Shown here: piece after piece, positions 56,129 to 64,000 of the stretch | Layout of the letters: the number at the start of each line of letters is the position of its first letter | Position numbering within the stretch: position 1 is the stretch's first letter | From: Duganella sacchari | GTDB lineage: Bacteria > Pseudomonadota > Gammaproteobacteria > Burkholderiales > Burkholderiaceae_D | Length of the DNA stretch: 64,000 bases | Assembly: GCF_900143065.1 (NCBI RefSeq) | Contig: NZ_FRCX01000004.1 | Span: forward strand, 434,001 to 498,000 | Reading direction: 5' to 3' | Notes under the pieces: generated by a model | What the model was told of the DNA's origin: nothing | Database searches by the model: none | The model's input: only the letters and a program-made list of their open reading frames with translations | Position numbers and translations under genes: made by a program

Positions 56129-58465
56129 ATGAAATTATATTCTGACCGTATTACTTCAACTTCCTTGCGCCGTAGCCTGATCGGCGCCGCTGTCCTGGCA
56201 CTGTGCAGCGGTAGCGCCATGGCGATCGATCCTTTCGTCATCAAAGATATCCGCGTCGAAGGGATCCAGCGTACAGAAGCCGGTACGGTCTTCAGCTACT
56301 TGCCGGTACGAGTCGGCGAAACCTTCAACGACGACAAATCCATCGCGGCCATCAAGGCCCTGTATGCCACCGGCTTCTTCAAGGATGTGAAGCTGGAAAA
56401 GGACGGCCAGGTGCTGGTGGTGCTGGTGGAAGAACGTCCGGCCATCGCCAAGGTGGAATTCACCGGCACCAAGGAATTTGAAAAAGACACGCTGGTCAAG
56501 GCGCTGAAAGACATCGGCGTCGGCGAAGCCAAGATTTTCGACAAGGCCTCGGTTGACCGCGCCGAACAGGAACTGAAGCGCCAGTATCTGTCGCACGGCC
56601 TGTATGGCGTCAAAGTCGTCACCACCGTCACGCCGATCGAGCGTAACCGCGTCAACATCACCTTTGCGGTGGACGAGGGCGAAGTCGCCAAGATCAAGCA
56701 GATCAACATTGTCGGCAACAAGGTGTTCTCGGATAAAGAGCTGAGGGAAAACCTGGCGCTGAATACCGGCGGCTGGTTCAGCTGGTACACCAAGGCCAAC
56801 CAGTATTCCAAGACCAAGCTGACCGGCGACATCGAGTCGCTCAAGTCCTTCTATCTGAATCGCGGCTACATCGAGATGAATATCGATTCGACCCAGGTGT
56901 CGATCACGCCCGACAAGAAGGACATCTACATCACCATCAACATCACCGAGGGCGAGAAGTACAAGGTCTCGGACATCAAGTTTGAAGGCGAGACCTTCGG
57001 CCGCGAGGAAGAACTGCGCCAGCTGGTGCTGCTGAAGCGCGGCGCCACCTATTCGGGCGAGCTGCTGACCGCCACCAACAAGCTGATTTCGGATCGCCTG
57101 GGCACCTTTGGCTACGCCTTCGCCAACGTCAACGCCAATCCGGACATCGACCGCGATAAACGCGAAGTGGCGTTCACCTTCTTCATCGATCCGGGCAAGC
57201 GCGCTTACGTGCGTCACATGAACATCGCCGGTAACACCACCACCCGCGACGAAGTGATCCGCCGCGAATTCCGCCAGTTCGAATCGTCGTGGTACGACGC
57301 CAACAAGATCAAGCTGTCGCGCGACCGCGTCGACCGTCTGGGCTACTTCAAGGACGTCACCATCGACACGCCGGAAGCGCAGGGCACGTCCGACCAGGTC
57401 GACGTCAACCTGACCGTGACCGAGAAACCGACCGGTAACTTCCAGATCGGCGGCGCGTTCTCGCAGTCGGAGAAGTTCTCGTTCCAGGCAGCGATCCAGC
57501 AGGCCAACTTTGCCGGTTCGGGCACCACCGTGGGCCTGGAGCTGAACACCTCCAAGTACACGCGCACGATTTCGTTCTCGCAGACCGACCCGTACTACAC
57601 CGATGACGGCGTCTCGCGCGGCTACGAGCTGTATCTGCGGACGCAGCAGCCGCCGGCGCTGAACATCGGTTCGTACACCATCAAGCAGCAGGGCGGCCGT
57701 ATCAGCTACGGTGTGCCGTTCTCGGAAGTCGATACGGTGTTCTTCGGGATTGGTCTGGAACGTTCCAAGATCACCACCGACCAGACATCGCCAGTGCGCT
57801 TCCAGGATTACGTGAACACGATTAACGGCACCACCACCGGTGTCGGCACCGCCTCCACCAACGCCGTGCCGCTGACCGTCGCCTGGGCGCGCGACAGCCG
57901 TGACTCGGCACTGACCCCGACCGTCGGCCGCTACCAGCGCGCCAACCTCGAGATCGACCTGGTCGGCGCACAGAAATACTACCGCGCGGTGTACGAACAC
58001 CAGTGGTACAAGCCGATTTACCAGAAGGTCACGCTGGCACTCAAGGGCGAGATCGACTACGGTCACGGCCTGGGTAACAGCAGCTATCCGGTGTTCAAGA
58101 ACTTCTACGGCGGCGGTATCGGTTCGGTGCGCGGCTACCTGAGCTCCTCGCTGGGCGCGGTCGACTACCGTTACGGCGATGCGCTGGGTGGTGCTTCGCG
58201 CCTGATCGGTAACGCTGAACTGCAACTGCCATTCCCGGGTTCGGGCCAGGACCGCAGCTTGCGCTGGTTCGGCTTCCTGGACGGCGGCCAGGTTTATCAG
58301 GAAGGCGAAAAGATGCGCGCTTCGCAGCTGCGTTATTCGACCGGTCTGGGGATCAGCTGGATTTCGCCGGTCGGTCCGCTCAAGTTGAGTTATGCTAAGC
58401 CTTTGAACGCCAAGCAGGGTGACCGCCTGGAACGCTTCCAGTTCCAGATGGGCTCTGGCTTCTAA
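56129..58465 (+). CDS. bamA: Outer-membrane protein assembly factor BamA
   Basis: The 778-residue Omp85 protein inserts beta-barrels into the outer membrane. It has a signal peptide (cleavage after GSAMA, residue 32), five POTRA domains (IKDIRVEGIQRTEAGTVFSY; KIKQINIVGNKVFSDKEL and so on, ending near residue 430) and a C-terminal 16-strand barrel. The conserved loop-6 motif appears as VRGY in GGIGSVRGYLSS. The last residue is Phe, as needed for Bam recognition. An in-frame TTG seven codons upstream exists, but the ATG gives a proper signal peptide. Confidence 0.97.
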   Translation: MKLYSDRITSTSLRRSLIGAAVLALCSGSAMAIDPFVIKDIRVEGIQRTEAGTVFSYLPVRVGETFNDDKSIAAIKALYATGFFKDVKLEKDGQVLVVLVEERPAIAKVEFTGTKEFEKDTLVKALKDIGVGEAKIFDKASVDRAEQELKRQYLSHGLYGVKVVTTVTPIERNRVNITFAVDEGEVAKIKQINIVGNKVFSDKELRENLALNTGGWFSWYTKANQYSKTKLTGDIESLKSFYLNRGYIEMNIDSTQVSITPDKKDIYITINITEGEKYKVSDIKFEGETFGREEELRQLVLLKRGATYSGELLTATNKLISDRLGTFGYAFANVNANPDIDRDKREVAFTFFIDPGKRAYVRHMNIAGNTTTRDEVIRREFRQFESSWYDANKIKLSRDRVDRLGYFKDVTIDTPEAQGTSDQVDVNLTVTEKPTGNFQIGGAFSQSEKFSFQAAIQQANFAGSGTTVGLELNTSKYTRTISFSQTDPYYTDDGVSRGYELYLRTQQPPALNIGSYTIKQQGGRISYGVPFSEVDTVFFGIGLERSKITTDQTSPVRFQDYVNTINGTTTGVGTASTNAVPLTVAWARDSRDSALTPTVGRYQRANLEIDLVGAQKYYRAVYEHQWYKPIYQKVTLALKGEIDYGHGLGNSSYPVFKNFYGGGIGSVRGYLSSSLGAVDYRYGDALGGASRLIGNAELQLPFPGSGQDRSLRWFGFLDGGQVYQEGEKMRASQLRYSTGLGISWISPVGPLKLSYAKPLNAKQGDRLERFQFQMGSGF

Positions 58466-58502
58466 TGTTTGATGGCATTAATTTTTACCTCGGAGAAATA
58501 AG

Positions 58503-59027
58503 TTGAAGACTGCATCCGCTACCATGACCAAATATCTTGCCGGGCTTGCATTGGGCTGGTGTGCATTGGCGCCGGTGCAGGCGCAGACTTCGGCCTCGCG
58601 CATTGCATGGATCAGTCCTGAGCGCATCTACAATGAGTCGAAGCTGGCCAAGCTGGCGGAAGAAAAGCTCAAGGAAGAGTTCAAGAACCGCGAAAAAGCC
58701 ATGGCCGATATGGCCGGCCGCCTGAAGACGGCGTCGGAAAAGCTGGACAAGGATGCGCCGACGCTGAGCGAAGCCGACCGCGTCAAACGCCAGCGCGACG
58801 TGTTTGAGCTGGACAAGGAATACCAGCGCCGTCAGCGCGAGTTCCGCGAAGATGTCAGCCAGCGCACCAACGAAGAACGCCAGGCGATTTCGGAAAAAGC
58901 CACCAAAATCATCAAGCAGCTGGCAGGTGTCGAGGGCTTCGATATTGTGCTGCAGGACGCCGTCTGGGCCAGCAACCGTATCGACATCACCGACAAGGTG
59001 CTGGCGGCGCTGGATAAAGACAAATAA
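58503..59027 (+). CDS. skp: OmpH/Skp periplasmic chaperone
   Basis: A 174-residue periplasmic chaperone for unfolded outer-membrane proteins. After a signal peptide ending APVQAQ it shows the SRIAWISPERIYNESKLAKL region and a long helical hairpin of tentacles (EEKLKEEFKNREKAMADMAG). The start is probably TTG at 58503, because GGAGA lies six bases upstream; the next ATG (58524) has no ribosome site. It lies between bamA and lpxD as usual. Confidence 0.93.
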   Translation: MKTASATMTKYLAGLALGWCALAPVQAQTSASRIAWISPERIYNESKLAKLAEEKLKEEFKNREKAMADMAGRLKTASEKLDKDAPTLSEADRVKRQRDVFELDKEYQRRQREFREDVSQRTNEERQAISEKATKIIKQLAGVEGFDIVLQDAVWASNRIDITDKVLAALDKDK

Positions 59028-59042
59028 AACAAGGATCACCCG

Positions 59043-60095
59043 ATGGGCACTCGACTAGGAGCATTGGTCGAACGCTTGGGCGGACAGCTGGTCGGCGACG
59101 AAAACCTGGAAGTCTCCGGGATCGCGCCGTTGGCTGATGCCGGCGTTTCGCACATCAGCTTTCTCAGCAACAGCAAGCTGCGCGCGCAGGCGCTGCAGAG
59201 CAAGGCGGCCGCACTGATCGTGTCGGCCGCGGACGACGATTTTATCGCCGCCGGCTATTACGGCGCCCGCATCGTGGTCCCGAATCCGTATGTGTATTTC
59301 GCCCGCGCGGCGCAGTATTTCGAATCGCTCACGGCCATCGTGCCGGCGCCCGGCATCCATGCCAGCGCGGTGGTGGCGGACAGCGCGCAGGTGGCGCCGA
59401 CCGCGCACATTGGCGCGCGCGCAGTGGTGGAAGAGGGCGCCGTGATCGGCGAGGGCGTCGTCATCGGCGCCGGCTGCTACATCGGCCGCGAGGCGGTGAT
59501 CGGCGAGGGCACGCAGTTGTTTGCCAACGTGACCTTCCATGCGCGCTGCCAGATCGGCAAGCGCGGCATCATCCACTCCGGTGCGGTGATCGGCACCGAC
59601 GGCTTTGGCTTTGCCAACGAGGGCGGCGTCTACATCAAGATTCCGCAGACCGGCCGGGTGATGATCGGTGATGACGTCGATATCGGCGCCAACACCACCA
59701 TCGACCGCGGCGCGCTGGCGGATACGATTATTGAAGATGGCGTCAAGCTGGATAACCAGATCCAGATTGGCCACAACTGCCATATCGGCGCACATACGGC
59801 AATGGCCGGCTGCGTTGGCGTGGCAGGCAGCGCGAAGATCGGCAAATACTGCACCTTTGGCGGCGCGGCCATGGTGCTGGGCCATCTGACCATTGTCGAC
59901 AAGGTGCATGTGGGTTCGGGCAGCATGGTGTCGCGCTCGATTCTCGAGCCGGGCCAGTACACCGGCTTTTACCCGCTGGCGAAAAACGCCGACTGGGAGA
60001 AGTCGGCTGTCATCGTCCGCAATTTGTCGGCCATGCGCGATAAAATCCGCGCGCTTGAAAAAATCATTAAGACCAAAACAGAAGACGAATCATGA
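59043..60095 (+). CDS. lpxD: UDP-3-O-acylglucosamine N-acyltransferase
   Basis: The 350-residue enzyme adds the N-linked hydroxyacyl chain in lipid A synthesis. It has an N-terminal uridine-binding domain ([20 protein letters not shown]), a left-handed beta-helix of hexapeptide repeats from residue ~105, and the active-site region [20 protein letters not shown]. The C-terminal helix ends [11 protein letters not shown]. Overlaps fabZ by four bases. Confidence 0.98.
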   Translation: MGTRLGALVERLGGQLVGDENLEVSGIAPLADAGVSHISFLSNSKLRAQALQSKAAALIVSAADDDFIAAGYYGARIVVPNPYVYFARAAQYFESLTAIVPAPGIHASAVVADSAQVAPTAHIGARAVVEEGAVIGEGVVIGAGCYIGREAVIGEGTQLFANVTFHARCQIGKRGIIHSGAVIGTDGFGFANEGGVYIKIPQTGRVMIGDDVDIGANTTIDRGALADTIIEDGVKLDNQIQIGHNCHIGAHTAMAGCVGVAGSAKIGKYCTFGGAAMVLGHLTIVDKVHVGSGSMVSRSILEPGQYTGFYPLAKNADWEKSAVIVRNLSAMRDKIRALEKIIKTKTEDES

Positions 60096-60580
60096 CCACT
60101 ACTGAAAACAAGACCATGGACATCTGCGAGATCAAGTCCTACCTGCCGCACCGCTATCCGCTGCTGCTGGTGGACCGCGTCATCTCGTACGAAGAGGGCA
60201 AGACCATCACCGCCATCAAGAACGTGACCGTCAATGAAGAATTCTTCAATGGCCACTTCCCGCACAAGCCAGTCATGCCTGGCGTGCTGATGATCGAGGC
60301 GATGGCGCAGACTGCAGCGCTGCTGTCGTTCAAGACCATGGGCATCAAGCCTGATGAGAATTCGGTGGTGTACTTCGTCGGTATCGACGGCGCGCGCTTC
60401 AAGCGTCCGGTAGGTCCTGGCGACCAGCTGAAAATGGACGTCGAGATCCTGCGCAATGCGCGCGGCATCTGGAAGTACAAGGCAGTGGGTTCGGTAGACG
60501 GCCAGGTGGCGGTTGAAGCGGAACTGATGTGCACCATTCGCAGCGCTTCGGACGCATCGCAGCCAGCCGCAGGCCAGTAA
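60092..60580 (+). CDS. fabZ: 3-hydroxyacyl-ACP dehydratase FabZ
   Basis: The 162-residue hot-dog-fold enzyme dehydrates 3-hydroxyacyl-ACP in fatty-acid synthesis. It has the substrate-channel start [19 protein letters not shown] and catalytic His/Glu in [23 protein letters not shown]. It competes with LpxA/LpxD for 3-hydroxyacyl-ACP, which explains its place between them. A C-terminal tail of ~12 residues ([12 protein letters not shown]) is non-conserved. lpxA starts two bases after its stop. Confidence 0.98.
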   Translation: MTTTENKTMDICEIKSYLPHRYPLLLVDRVISYEEGKTITAIKNVTVNEEFFNGHFPHKPVMPGVLMIEAMAQTAALLSFKTMGIKPDENSVVYFVGIDGARFKRPVGPGDQLKMDVEILRNARGIWKYKAVGSVDGQVAVEAELMCTIRSASDASQPAAGQ

Positions 60581-60582
60581 TC

Positions 60583-61374
60583 ATGAGTAAGATACACGCA
60601 ACAGCAATCGTTGACAGCAAAGCGGAGCTGCACGAAAGCGTTGAGATCGGCCCATATTCGGTGATTGGTCCGAATGTGGTGATCGGTTCCGGCACGGTGG
60701 TCGGTCCGCACGTGGTCATCGAAGGCCACACCACCATCGGCAGCGACAACAAGTTCTTCCAGTTTTCGTCCATCGGCGCTGCGCCGCAGGACAAGAAATG
60801 GAAGGGCGAGCCGACCCGCCTGACCATCGGCGACCGCAACACCATCCGCGAATTCTGCACCTTCAACACCGGTACGGTGCAGGACAAGGGCGTGACCTCG
60901 CTCGGTAACGACAACTGGATCTCGGCCTACGTGCACCTGGCGCATGACTGCCAGGTCGGCAGCAACACGATCTTCTCGAACAATGCGCAGATCGCCGGCC
61001 ACGTCGAGATCGGCGACTACGTCATCATGAGCGGCTTCGCCAATGTGCACCAGTTCTGCAAGATCGGCGCGCACGCGTTTGTCGGCATGAGCACGTCGCT
61101 GACGCAGGACGTGCCGCCGTTCGTGCTGTTGAACGGTAATCCGGCGGCGGCGCATGGCGTGAACATCGAGGGTCTGAAACGCCGCGGCTTTACGCGCGAG
61201 CAGATCAACGGCATCCGTTCGGCCTACAAGACCATCTACCGCTCCGGCCTGACGCTGGAAGAGGCCAAGGCGGCGCTGATCGCGGAAGAAGCGACCGTGC
61301 CGGCTGATGTGGCGCTGCATATGCGCGCCATGCGCGAGTTCCTCGATACGGCGACCCGTGGCATCGTCCGATAA
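60583..61374 (+). CDS. lpxA: UDP-N-acetylglucosamine acyltransferase
   Basis: The 263-residue enzyme catalyses the first step of lipid A synthesis. It is a trimeric left-handed beta-helix (hexapeptide repeats IHATAIVDSKAELHESVEIG and onward). The catalytic His lies in AYVHLAHDCQVG, and the C-terminal helical domain includes NIEGLKRRGFTREQINGIR. Start at MSKIHATAIV; the frame 18 codons longer lies inside fabZ. Stop is one base before lpxB. Confidence 0.98.
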   Translation: MSKIHATAIVDSKAELHESVEIGPYSVIGPNVVIGSGTVVGPHVVIEGHTTIGSDNKFFQFSSIGAAPQDKKWKGEPTRLTIGDRNTIREFCTFNTGTVQDKGVTSLGNDNWISAYVHLAHDCQVGSNTIFSNNAQIAGHVEIGDYVIMSGFANVHQFCKIGAHAFVGMSTSLTQDVPPFVLLNGNPAAAHGVNIEGLKRRGFTREQINGIRSAYKTIYRSGLTLEEAKAALIAEEATVPADVALHMRAMREFLDTATRGIVR

Positions 61375-61375
61375 T

Positions 61376-62557
61376 ATGGCGCCGGGCGCCCGCTTGCCTG
61401 TCGACGGGCGCGGGTTGTCCCTGGCGCTGGTGGCAGGCGAGCCGTCCGGCGATGTGCTGGCGGCTCGTTTGCTTTCCGGCCTGCGCCCGCACCTGCCGGA
61501 TGCCTACTTCCACGGTATCGGCGGTCCTAACATGATGGCGCAGGGCTTCGAATCGCATTGGCCGATGGACAAGCTGACGGTGCGTGGCCTGCTGCCTGTG
61601 CTGATGCGCTACCGCGAACTCAAGGGCGTTCAGAACCAGTTGCGCGACCGCCTGCTGGCTGAACGGCCGGCGGTATTTATCGGCGCCGACTACCCCGGTT
61701 TCAACCTGGGACTGGAAGAGCAGCTGAAAGCCGCCGGCATCCCGACCATGCATTACATCGGCCCGCAGATCTGGGCCTGGCGTGGTGGGCGCATCAAGAA
61801 AATCCAGCGTGCAGTGTCGCATATGCTGGTGGTGTTCCCGTTTGAAGAAGCGATCTACCAGCAGGCCGGCGTACCGGTCAGCTATGTCGGCCATCCGCTG
61901 GCCGAGCTGATTCCTATGGCGCCGGATGCCGGCGCCGCGCGCCGCGCGCTGGGTCTGGCGGAGGACGCCAATGTGGTGGCCATCATGCCGGGCAGCCGCA
62001 TGTCTGAACTGAAGTACAACACCGTGGCGTTTGTGCAGGCGGCCAGGCTGCTGCTGCAACGCGACCGCAGCTTGCGCTTCGTCGCGCCGATGGCGGGCGA
62101 CAGGCAGAAAGCCTACTTCCAGGAGCTGGTGGCGCAGGCGGGCTTGCAGGATGTCGAGATCCAGCTGCTGGACGGCCAGTCGCACACGGCGATTGCGGCT
62201 GCGGAGGCGGTACTGGTGGCATCCGGCACGGCGTCGCTGGAAGTTGCGCTGTTCAAGAAGCCGATGGTGATTGCGTATAAGATGATGGAACTGGAGTGGC
62301 AGATCCTGCGCCATTTCGGCTATCAGCCCTGGATCGGTTTGCCGAACATCCTGGCGCGCGAATTCCTGGTGCCGGAGCTGCTGCAGCATGCGGCCAACGC
62401 AGAAGCGCTGGCGGAAGCCATGTGGAAGCAGCTTGACGATGCGCCGCATCGCCAGCGCCTGGTGCAGCGGTTCACCGATATGCACCACAGCCTGCTGCGC
62501 GACAGTGCGAAGGAAAGTGCAGCCGCCGTGCTGCAAGTGATAGAAAGAGCAAAGTGA
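61376..62557 (+). CDS. lpxB: Lipid A disaccharide synthase
   Basis: A 393-residue peripheral-membrane GT-B glycosyltransferase that joins lipid X and UDP-diacylglucosamine. It has [18 protein letters not shown] near the N-terminus, [48 protein letters not shown] and [22 protein letters not shown]. The start gives a short [13 protein letters not shown] tail before the core. Its TGA overlaps the GTG of rnhB (GTGA). Confidence 0.97.
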   Translation: MAPGARLPVDGRGLSLALVAGEPSGDVLAARLLSGLRPHLPDAYFHGIGGPNMMAQGFESHWPMDKLTVRGLLPVLMRYRELKGVQNQLRDRLLAERPAVFIGADYPGFNLGLEEQLKAAGIPTMHYIGPQIWAWRGGRIKKIQRAVSHMLVVFPFEEAIYQQAGVPVSYVGHPLAELIPMAPDAGAARRALGLAEDANVVAIMPGSRMSELKYNTVAFVQAARLLLQRDRSLRFVAPMAGDRQKAYFQELVAQAGLQDVEIQLLDGQSHTAIAAAEAVLVASGTASLEVALFKKPMVIAYKMMELEWQILRHFGYQPWIGLPNILAREFLVPELLQHAANAEALAEAMWKQLDDAPHRQRLVQRFTDMHHSLLRDSAKESAAAVLQVIERAK

Positions 62558-63174
62558 AGAATCAACATCCCGGTCTGTTCGATGACCTGCCTGAATCGCC
62601 CGATGAAATCATCTGCGGCGTGGACGAGGCAGGGCGCGGGCCGCTGGCCGGCCCCGTGTTTGCGGCCGCCGTTATCCTCGACCCGCTGCGGCCTATCGAT
62701 GGCCTGCGCGACTCCAAGAAGCTCAACGAAGCCAAGCGCGACATGCTGGCGCCGCTGATCAAGGCGCATGCGCTGGCATGGGCGATTGCCGAGGCATCGG
62801 AAGAGGAAATCGACCAGCACAACATCCTGCAGGCGTCGATGCTGGCGATGCGCCGCGCGGTCGAAGCGCTGAAGACCGTGCCCACGCTGGCCCTCATCGA
62901 CGGCAACCGCTGCCCGGTCATGAAGATCCAGAGCATCGCCATCGTTGGCGGCGACGACAAGGTGGAAGCTATTTCGGCGGCCTCGATCCTGGCCAAGACC
63001 GCACGCGACGCTGCACTGGTGGCGCTGCATGCCCAATATCCGCAGTACTGCTTTGACCAGCACAAGGGCTACGGCACGGCGCTGCATCTGGCGCGCCTGC
63101 GCGAGCATGGACCTTCGCCGGTGCACCGCCGCTCGTTCGCGCCGGTGCGCGCCTTGCTGGAGGTGCGCCTGTGA
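62554..63174 (+). CDS. rnhB: Ribonuclease HII
   Basis: The 206-residue enzyme removes ribonucleotides embedded in DNA. It has [20 protein letters not shown] with the first catalytic Asp-Glu pair, LIDGNRCP with a further Asp, and [21 protein letters not shown] start overlapping lpxB by four bases, and its TGA overlaps the GTG of the methyltransferase gene. Confidence 0.97.
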   Translation: MKNQHPGLFDDLPESPDEIICGVDEAGRGPLAGPVFAAAVILDPLRPIDGLRDSKKLNEAKRDMLAPLIKAHALAWAIAEASEEEIDQHNILQASMLAMRRAVEALKTVPTLALIDGNRCPVMKIQSIAIVGGDDKVEAISAASILAKTARDAALVALHAQYPQYCFDQHKGYGTALHLARLREHGPSPVHRRSFAPVRALLEVRL

Positions 63175-63956
63175 AGACGATTACCTCGCGCGACAACGCG
63201 CAATACAAGGAACTGGCCAAGCTGGCCGGCAGCCAGCAGGCGCGCCGCAAGGCCGGCCGCACGCTGCTGGACGGTGTGCATCTGTGCCAGGCGTTCTTGC
63301 AGCTGCGCGGCGTGCCGGAGCAGTGTGTGGTCAGCGAAAGCGCGCTGCACAATCCCGAAGTGATGGAGATTGTCGGCCAGCTGGAGTCGCAGCGCGCGCA
63401 CGTGCTGGCGCTGCCGGATGCGCTGTACAACGGCGTCAGCCAGGTCGAACACGGCGTCGGCGTGATGTTCCTGATCGAGACGCCGGAACGCGCGGTGACC
63501 GCGCCGGTGAGCGTATCGGCCGTGCTGCTGGACGGTGTGCAGGACCCCGGCAATGTCGGCTCCATCCTGCGCAGCGCAGCGGCGGCGGGTATCAGGCAGG
63601 TGTATTGCAGCGCCGGGACGGCGTTCTGCTGGTCGCCGAAAGTGCTGCGTGCGGCCATGGGTGCGCACTTCGTGCTGGATATTTTTGAAAACGTCGATCT
63701 CGCGGGGCTGGTGCGCGCGGCCAAGGTGCCGACGCTGGCGACCAGCGGCTATGCGACGCAGCGCTTGTACGACGTCGATCTGCGCCAGCCGGTCGCGTGG
63801 CTGTTTGGCCACGAAGGGCAGGGGGTGGCGGACGATCTGCTGTCCATGGCCACGCACCAGGTAGTGATTCCGCACCTGGGCCAGGTGGAATCGCTGAACG
63901 TCGCCGCCTGTGCGGCAGTATGCTTTTTCGAACAAGTAAGGCAGAATCAGACGTAA
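63171..63956 (+). CDS. TrmH/SpoU-family RNA methyltransferase
   Basis: A 261-residue SPOUT 2'-O-methyltransferase. The N-terminal substrate-binding part ([34 protein letters not shown]) is followed by the knotted catalytic domain with [35 protein letters not shown] and [20 protein letters not shown]. The likely target is 23S rRNA (RlmB-like) but this is not certain. GTG start overlapping rnhB by four bases. Confidence 0.93.
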   Translation: MKTITSRDNAQYKELAKLAGSQQARRKAGRTLLDGVHLCQAFLQLRGVPEQCVVSESALHNPEVMEIVGQLESQRAHVLALPDALYNGVSQVEHGVGVMFLIETPERAVTAPVSVSAVLLDGVQDPGNVGSILRSAAAAGIRQVYCSAGTAFCWSPKVLRAAMGAHFVLDIFENVDLAGLVRAAKVPTLATSGYATQRLYDVDLRQPVAWLFGHEGQGVADDLLSMATHQVVIPHLGQVESLNVAACAAVCFFEQVRQNQT

Positions 63957-63974
63957 GCACACACGGGAGCCGTC

Positions 63975-64000
63975 ATGGATATCGCGCAGTTGCACTTTCT
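63975..64000 (+). CDS. Start of a further gene, product unknown
   Basis: An ATG at 63975 preceded by GGGAG opens a frame MDIAQLHF that runs off the window. Too short to identify. Confidence 0.5.

Noticed and set aside
56156-58225. 689-codon open frame antisense to bamA
   Set aside because: Entirely within bamA; composition is that of an antisense shadow in GC-rich DNA.

Overview
The window looks like chromosomal DNA of a GC-rich betaproteobacterium, most likely Oxalobacteraceae (Massilia/Duganella/Janthinobacterium type). This rests on gene content and order read from the sequence: a PilY1 fragment, a DUF1631 protein, a short-C-terminus PEP-CTERM protein with an MHFG motif, an smc-zipA-ligA run, and the conserved betaproteobacterial series rpsB-tsf-pyrH-frr-uppS-cdsA-dxr-rseP-bamA-skp-lpxD-fabZ-lpxA-lpxB-rnhB. 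No rRNA, tRNA, CRISPR array, prophage or insertion sequence was seen.

Layout. 1-4.1 kb: 3' end of pilY1 and prfC, closed by a 91-nt near-perfect palindrome. 4.1-9.9 kb: a histidine phosphatase and exonuclease III pair; a self-regulated GntR-ABC-permease operon with a clear operator; and a small envelope cluster (membrane protein, cupin, barrel-like protein). 9.9-13.1 kb: a stand-alone cache sensor gene joined to a divergent chemoreceptor, then an ArsR-type regulator with two small membrane proteins. 13.1-18.0 kb: the glycine cleavage operon gcvT-gcvH-gcvP on the minus strand, preceded by a strong promoter and a tandem glycine riboswitch, with an intrinsic terminator between gcvH and gcvP. 18.0-24.5 kb: an orphan ClpP-like protease, a Ser/Gly-rich small protein, DUF1631, a divergent LysE/LysR pair, a GST and a PAP2 phosphatase.

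24.5-34 kb: a tightly packed plus-strand run smc-zipA-ligA-galU-def-Kir channel. Its LigA carries an apparent partial duplication of the helix-hairpin-helix region. 34-43 kb: accessory genes, including topoisomerase IB, an S41 peptidase, a two-gene unit pairing a flavin oxidoreductase with a NagB-like protein that lacks a catalytic Asp, a solute-binding protein, DUF445 and a YcgR-type PilZ protein. 43-48.2 kb: minus-strand map-glnD-rRNA pseudouridine synthase, plus the PEP-CTERM gene. 48.2 kb to the end: translation, isoprenoid, phospholipid, outer-membrane-assembly and lipid A genes on the plus strand, ending in rnhB, an rRNA methyltransferase and the first codons of one more gene.

Most of the window is housekeeping. 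The best candidates for something less described are the flavoenzyme/NagB-like pair with its promoter and possible coupled leader ORF, the enlarged LigA, the cache/chemoreceptor pair with an altered signalling tip, and the palindrome after prfC. All functional statements are inferred from motifs and context read by eye; no database search was run.
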